From: Labilithrix sp.
Lineage (GTDB): Bacteria; Myxococcota_A; Polyangia; Polyangiales; Polyangiaceae
Direction of reading: 5' to 3'
DNA length: 64,000 bases
Assembly: GCA_019637175.1 (NCBI GenBank)
Contig: JAHBWD010000002.1
Span: 62,001-126,000, forward strand
The position numbers and the translations under genes are program-made. The notes under the pieces were generated by a model. That model saw only the letters and a program-made list of their open reading frames with translations, had not been told where the DNA came from and searched no databases. Positions 59,371-64,000 of this stretch are shown here, one piece after another. Every line of letters begins with the position of its first letter. Position 1 is the first letter of the stretch.

Positions 59371-61674
59371 ATGGCCGCATCGGAAGCAGCCGCGGCGCCG
59401 GAGCTGAACCCGCCTCAAGCGGAGGCGGTGGCCCACGTCGCGGGCCCGCTGCTGGTCTTCGCGGGCGCCGGAAGCGGCAAGACGCGCGTGATCACGTATC
59501 GCATCGCGAACCTCGTCGCGCGCGAGCGGGTCGCCCCCTGGCGCATCCTCGCCGTCACGTTCACCAACAAGGCGGCCGGCGAGATGCGGGCGCGGCTCGA
59601 GCGACCCGAGATGCTCGGGCCCGTGGCGCGCGACCTCTGGGTGGGCACGTTCCACGCGACGTGCGCCAAGTTCTTGCGGCTGTTCCCCGAGGCCATCGAG
59701 CGCACGCGGAGCTTCGTGATCTACGACACCACCGACCAGAAGGCCGTGGTGACGCGCGCGCTCCGCGACCTCGACCTCGACGACAGGCGCTACCCGCCGA
59801 AGGTCGTCCTCTCCCGCATCCACAAGGAGAAGCAAGAGGGCCGCGGGCCCGACGACATGAGCCTCGACAGCTTCGGCGACGACATCGTCAAGAAGGTGTA
59901 CGCGCGCTACGAGCAGGCGCTCCGCGCGGCGAACGCGCTCGACTTCGAAGACCTCATCCTCTCGGTCGTGCGCATCCTCGAGGCCCCTCTCGACGGCTCG
60001 ATGCCCGCCGACGTCGTGCGCGCGAAGGAGGCCCTCGAGAAGAAGTTCGACTACGTCCTCGTCGACGAGTTCCAAGACACGAACCAGATCCAGTACCGCC
60101 TCCTCAAGCGCCTCGCGTCGCGCACGCGGAACCTCTGCGTCGTCGGCGACGACGATCAGTCGATCTACCGCTGGCGCGGCGCCGACGTCCGGAACATCCG
60201 CGGCTTCCGCAAGGATTACCCCGACGCGAAGGTGGTGAAGCTCGAGCAGAACTATCGATCGACCAAGCGCATCGTCGCGTCGGCGCTCGCGGTCATCGCG
60301 CCGTCGCCGACGCGCGAGCCGAAGGAGCTCTGGACCGACAACGACGACGGATCGCCGATCCGCCTCGTCGCCGTCGCCGACGAGCGCGACGAGGCCGCGT
60401 GCGTCGTGCGGACGATCAAAGACGCGCGCGAAGCGGGGATCTCGCCGAAGGAGGTCGCCGTCTTCTATCGCGTGCACGCGCAGTCGCGCGTCCTCGAAGA
60501 GGCGCTCCGCGCGGTGAACATGCCGTATCAGATCATCGGCGGCACGCGCTTCTACGAGCGCGCCGAGATCAAGGACGCGATCAGCTACCTCCGCGTGCTC
60601 GTCAATCCGAAGAGCGACGTCGATCTGATCCGCATCATCAACACGCCCGCGCGCGGGATCGGCAACACGACCGTCGAGCGCGTCGCCGCGTATGCGTCGA
60701 CCCAGCAGATCTCGCTCTTCGAAGCGCTGCGTCGCCTCGACGACTTCTCCGAAGATCTCGGCACGGCGCCGCGCAAGCGGGTCGGGCAGTTCCGCGAGCT
60801 GCTCTTGGGCCTGATCGAAGAGAGCAAGGAGCGCCCGCCCGCCGACGTCTTGCGCATGGTGCTCGCGAAGAGCGGATACAAAACCGCGCTCGAGGCCGAA
60901 GACACGGCGGAGGCCGAGGGCCGCCTCGAGAACCTCGCCGAGCTCGAAGGATCGATGCACGACTACGCCGCCGAGGCGGAGGCGCGCGGCGAGGCGCCGT
61001 CGCTCGACGGCTTCCTCGAGCGCGTCACGCTCCAGAGCGACGCCGACACGATCACCGGCGACGAGCGCGTGACCCTGATGACGGTGCACGGCGCGAAGGG
61101 CCTCGAGTTCGAGCTCGTGCTCCTGACCGGCATGGAGGAAGACATGTTCCCCTACCGGAACCAGGAGCCTCGCAGCCCCGAGGAGATGGAAGAAGAGCGA
61201 CGCCTCGCGTACGTCGCGGTCACGCGCGCGCGAAAACACCTCGTCGTGACGCACGCGAGGCAGCGGCAGATCTTCGGCACGACGAGGCTCGGCGTGCCGA
61301 GCCGCTTCGTCAGCGACTTCCCGCCCGCGGCGGTCGAGCAGCTCGAGACGGCGGCCGCGCGCGCGGCGGGCCAGGCCGGCCGGTGGATCGATCGCGACAG
61401 TCATCGCGCTCCGACGTCGTGGCGCCCACAGCAGCCCGCGCGCGAAGTGCCGCGCGAGCCGGTGCGCGAGGCCGGCGAGCGCTACGTCGAGTACGACGGC
61501 GCCGACGCGCCCGCCGAGGGCGCGGCGCTGCGGCGAGGCAGCCGCGTCGTGCACGAGAAGTTCGGGCGCGGCGAGGTGCTGAAGGTCGTGAGCGTCGGCG
61601 AGCCCGCCGTCGTCGCCTTCTTTCCCGGCTGGGGAGAGAAAAAGGTGCTCGCTCGATTCCTACGGATGGCCTGA
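59371..61674 (+). CDS. pcrA: UvrD/PcrA-type superfamily 1A DNA helicase
   Basis: A 767-residue 3'-5' helicase for repair and replication-fork processing. The SF1 motifs are complete: GAGSGKTRV (I), VTFTNKAAGEMRARL (Ia), VDEFQDTNQIQY (II), VVGDDDQSIYRWRGAD (III), LEQNYRST (IV), VTLMTVHGAKGLEFE (V) and RRLAYVAVTRAR (VI). The C-terminus carries the PcrA Tudor-like domain (RRGSRVVHEKFGRGEVLKVV to KKVLARFLRM) that binds RNA polymerase in relatives. The ATG has a GGGGTGAG site just upstream; a TTG 30 bases earlier is less likely. It is divergent from grpE. Confidence 0.95.
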   Translation: MAASEAAAAPELNPPQAEAVAHVAGPLLVFAGAGSGKTRVITYRIANLVARERVAPWRILAVTFTNKAAGEMRARLERPEMLGPVARDLWVGTFHATCAKFLRLFPEAIERTRSFVIYDTTDQKAVVTRALRDLDLDDRRYPPKVVLSRIHKEKQEGRGPDDMSLDSFGDDIVKKVYARYEQALRAANALDFEDLILSVVRILEAPLDGSMPADVVRAKEALEKKFDYVLVDEFQDTNQIQYRLLKRLASRTRNLCVVGDDDQSIYRWRGADVRNIRGFRKDYPDAKVVKLEQNYRSTKRIVASALAVIAPSPTREPKELWTDNDDGSPIRLVAVADERDEAACVVRTIKDAREAGISPKEVAVFYRVHAQSRVLEEALRAVNMPYQIIGGTRFYERAEIKDAISYLRVLVNPKSDVDLIRIINTPARGIGNTTVERVAAYASTQQISLFEALRRLDDFSEDLGTAPRKRVGQFRELLLGLIEESKERPPADVLRMVLAKSGYKTALEAEDTAEAEGRLENLAELEGSMHDYAAEAEARGEAPSLDGFLERVTLQSDADTITGDERVTLMTVHGAKGLEFELVLLTGMEEDMFPYRNQEPRSPEEMEEERRLAYVAVTRARKHLVVTHARQRQIFGTTRLGVPSRFVSDFPPAAVEQLETAAARAAGQAGRWIDRDSHRAPTSWRPQQPAREVPREPVREAGERYVEYDGADAPAEGAALRRGSRVVHEKFGRGEVLKVVSVGEPAVVAFFPGWGEKKVLARFLRMA

Positions 61675-61938
61675 CGGCGAGGCGCCCGTTAGCGGCCTGA
61701 CGACGCCCGCAGCAGGCGCGCGATCTACGTTGAATCGTTGAGGCTTCTTCCTCGGATCGGCGCTTGCTTGCCGGCGCGAGGCGCGAGGCGGACGTACCGG
61801 TCGTTTTGTGTAGGTTTACAGCCCACACGTTCAGCCGGCGGACGCTTCGCAACGCAGGGTTGCACATCGGTCGGCTTGGCCTATGTTGCGCCGCCCTTCG
61901 AAGTCGGAAGCGGTCAGGAAGCGAAAAAGGGGATCTCC

Positions 61939-64000
61939 ATGGGTGACTGGAAGGTTCGAGCCAAGGCCGCTGCCTTCGGCTTGGTTGCGTTGACTGCGCT
62001 CGGCGGCGCGCAGGGCTGCGCCGCGGAGCGCGATCCGATCAACCGCGTGCAGCTGATGGCGGTGCCGAAGTCGATCTTCGTCCGGCCCGACGCGGCGGGG
62101 CGCTATCTGGTCGACAGCGACTCCTGGTACTTCCGCGCGATCATCACCGACGTGCCGTCGTCGCAGGCGGTCGGCTTCGTCGGCGCGGCGACCGACATGT
62201 ACCGCATGAAGTGGCGCATCGAGGAGAACATCCTCGTCGCCTACCGCGAGGATCCCGACATCCTCAACTCCGGCGATCCGAGCGGCGGCACCGTCGCCGC
62301 GTTCCCGATCACGTCGCACTTCGACATCCGCCGCGACTACAACCCCACGACGGGCGAAGAGGCGAACGTCGTCGTCGAGAACACGACCGACCGCCCCTGG
62401 GATCAGCGCGAGTACTTCCGCATCGACTGGTCGAACAACCTCCTCGAGAAGCGCAACTTCACGAGCTTCGGCTTCGACGAGCTCGCCGCCGTCAAGACGT
62501 ACACCCAGGATCCCGAGTCGCCCGATCACCCGATCTTCGAGGACGGCTACGTCGACATCTCGGCCAAGTACACCGTGCGGCCCGACATCCGCACCTGCTT
62601 CTACCTCTATCGTGACTTCGGCTGCGGCCAGGGCGACATCACCGCGCGCCTCTCGTTCATGAAGGTGCCGGATCGTGACTACGAGCCGCGCGAGTACCCC
62701 GATCGCCTCCCGCTCGCCGACAACGACGGCAACCCGATCCGCACCGTCAGCGGCAATCAGGTCTCGCTGCCGATGATGGACCAGTTCGGCTACTTCCGCA
62801 CCGAGCGCGCCGTCTACGACCAGCGCTACGGAACGCTGGAGAAGCGCTTCCTCTATCGCGCCAACGTCTGGAACCTCTGGGAGCAGTGGTTCGCGCGCGA
62901 CGACAAGGGCAACGTCCTCAAGTTCGAGAACGGCGACAACGTTCCGCTCCGTTACAAGGATCGCAAGGTCCGCCCGATCGTCTACTTCCTCAACAAGGAG
63001 TGGCCGGAAGAGCTCAAGGGCATCGCCCAGCTCACCGCCGACGGCTGGAACGACGCGTTCGCCGAGACGGTCGCCTCGCTCCGCCTCCTCGAAGACTTGG
63101 ACTACGGCGTCGCGCTCAGGCACGAAGACCTCCGCCGCGAGGTCGACGCGATGAAGTCCCGCGACGTCGGCTACGGGCCGCAGTTCGGTGAGCGCGTGTA
63201 CGTGCTCTGCCCGAACAACCCGGTGAAGGCTGGCGATCACCCGGCGTGCGGAAAAGAGGGCTCGGTCGCGCGTCAGGGCGATCTCCGCTACTCGTTCATG
63301 CACTGGGTGCCGAAGCCGCAGCCCTCGGGCCCCCTCGGCTTCGGTCCGAGCTACGGCGACCCGATCACCGGGCAGCTCTTCTCCGCCAACGCGTACATCT
63401 ACGGCGCGGCGCTCGACGTCTCGGCGCAGAACGCGACCGACATCGTCAACCTGCTCAACGGCAAGTACAAAGAGTTCGACTACGCGAACGGCATCGCGAC
63501 CGACGACTACGTCCGTCGCCTCGTGCGCGGCGAGGTCCCCGGCCCGACGGGCAGCGCGCGCGCGGGCCTCGAGGGCATGACGCCGGGCCGCGCCGACTTC
63601 CAGCTCGGCAAGACGCAGGGCCAGGTCGACAAGATGGTCGACCGCCCGCTGCTCCAGACGATCGCCAAGAAGGGCGTGCCGCTCGCGGTCGGCCCGTCGG
63701 GGCAGGATCGCCTGAACATGATCCGCGGCACCGGCCTCGAGCGAAAGCTGCTCGACAACCCGGAGACGCACCTCCTCGTCGGCAAGACGCCCGACCAGGC
63801 CCTCACCGACGCGGACATCAAGAGCATCGGCGACGTTCTCCTCCAGGGCGACATCGTCAAGAAGGAGAACGAGCGCCTCTCGTATCTCGGCAAGCACGGC
63901 TGCTACATGGAAGCGGCCATGGTCGACGACTCCGTCATCGGCCTCGCGCGCGAGATGGCGAAGAAGCACCCGGGCGGCGGCACCGCGCCCGAGCAAGAGG
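61939..64000 (+). CDS. Large lipoprotein, DUF4953/DUF5117-type zinc metalloprotease (3' end outside)
   Basis: An open frame of at least 687 codons that runs off the right edge. It begins with AAGGGG nine bases before the ATG and a lipoprotein signal (VALTALGGAQGC). The order VRPIVYFLNKEWPEELKG, LTADGWNDAFAETVAS, DLRYSFMHWVPKP and GPSYGDPITGQLFSANAYIY corresponds to the family pattern (YYLDPGxPEPI, EGxxWWNxAF, DxRYNxIxWV, DPRTGEIxxAxI) that precedes the HExxH zinc site in these proteases. That site would lie beyond the window, so activity cannot be judged. The preceding 264 bases hold no gene; a TAGGTT at 61811-61816 is the only -10-like element noted. Confidence 0.72.
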   Translation, partial: MGDWKVRAKAAAFGLVALTALGGAQGCAAERDPINRVQLMAVPKSIFVRPDAAGRYLVDSDSWYFRAIITDVPSSQAVGFVGAATDMYRMKWRIEENILVAYREDPDILNSGDPSGGTVAAFPITSHFDIRRDYNPTTGEEANVVVENTTDRPWDQREYFRIDWSNNLLEKRNFTSFGFDELAAVKTYTQDPESPDHPIFEDGYVDISAKYTVRPDIRTCFYLYRDFGCGQGDITARLSFMKVPDRDYEPREYPDRLPLADNDGNPIRTVSGNQVSLPMMDQFGYFRTERAVYDQRYGTLEKRFLYRANVWNLWEQWFARDDKGNVLKFENGDNVPLRYKDRKVRPIVYFLNKEWPEELKGIAQLTADGWNDAFAETVASLRLLEDLDYGVALRHEDLRREVDAMKSRDVGYGPQFGERVYVLCPNNPVKAGDHPACGKEGSVARQGDLRYSFMHWVPKPQPSGPLGFGPSYGDPITGQLFSANAYIYGAALDVSAQNATDIVNLLNGKYKEFDYANGIATDDYVRRLVRGEVPGPTGSARAGLEGMTPGRADFQLGKTQGQVDKMVDRPLLQTIAKKGVPLAVGPSGQDRLNMIRGTGLERKLLDNPETHLLVGKTPDQALTDADIKSIGDVLLQGDIVKKENERLSYLGKHGCYMEAAMVDDSVIGLAREMAKKHPGGGTAPEQE

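Overview
The window is very GC-rich, has densely packed genes with many 1-4 base start/stop overlaps (GTGA, ATGA, TGATG), frequent GTG starts and an unusual number of secreted lipoproteins. Gliding-type TPR proteins, an AgmX/PglI C-terminal domain, a MYXO-CTERM-like tail, Cys-rich and collagen-like lipoproteins and an ECF sigma module point to a myxobacterium (Myxococcota), more likely a Polyangiales/Sorangium-Labilithrix type than Myxococcus itself. The lineage is inferred from gene content only. No rRNA, intact tRNA, CRISPR array or transposase was seen.

Left part (1-11.7 kb): a DsbA-like thiol oxidoreductase overlapping a DnaQ-type exonuclease; a small membrane protein; a hipB-hipA toxin-antitoxin pair with an inverted-repeat operator over the hipB start; a beta-helix lipoprotein; citrate synthase; a prepilin peptidase; a Sua5/YciO-type protein; an RCC1-repeat lipoprotein; and ThiD. 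From 11.7 to 18.1 kb an outer-membrane beta-barrel, a Pro/Ala-rich exported protein, a TPR/coiled-coil protein and an arrestin-like protein form a gene group resembling the outer-membrane side of the Glt gliding machinery. A palindromic repeat cluster follows at 18.1-18.4 kb.

Centre (18.4-44.4 kb): a tight reverse-strand operon of MoxR ATPase, DUF2201/VWA metallopeptidase-like protein and giant HEAT-repeat protein; then a gltD-gltE-gltF-like run. The gltG-like gene comes only after about 8.4 kb holding two palindromes, an ECF sigma/putative anti-sigma module, a matrixin protease, and a 909-residue protein that joins a Flp/TadE-like prepilin signal to a complete Hint self-cleaving domain and a long unrecognised C-terminus. 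A heavy-metal RND efflux pair follows, joined by three 47-bp tandem repeats.

Right part (44.4-64 kb): a CNNM/CBS/CorC membrane protein, ftsE-ftsX-envC (septal peptidoglycan hydrolysis control), Cys-rich and collagen-like lipoproteins, a LeuA-family enzyme divergent from a LuxR-type regulator, a tandem PilZ protein, grpE-dnaK, a PcrA/UvrD helicase, and the front of a large lipoprotein that looks like a DUF4953/DUF5117 zinc metalloprotease and runs off the edge. The strongest candidates for undescribed biology are the pilin-Hint protein, the MoxR-VWA-HEAT operon and the split glt locus with its palindromes.
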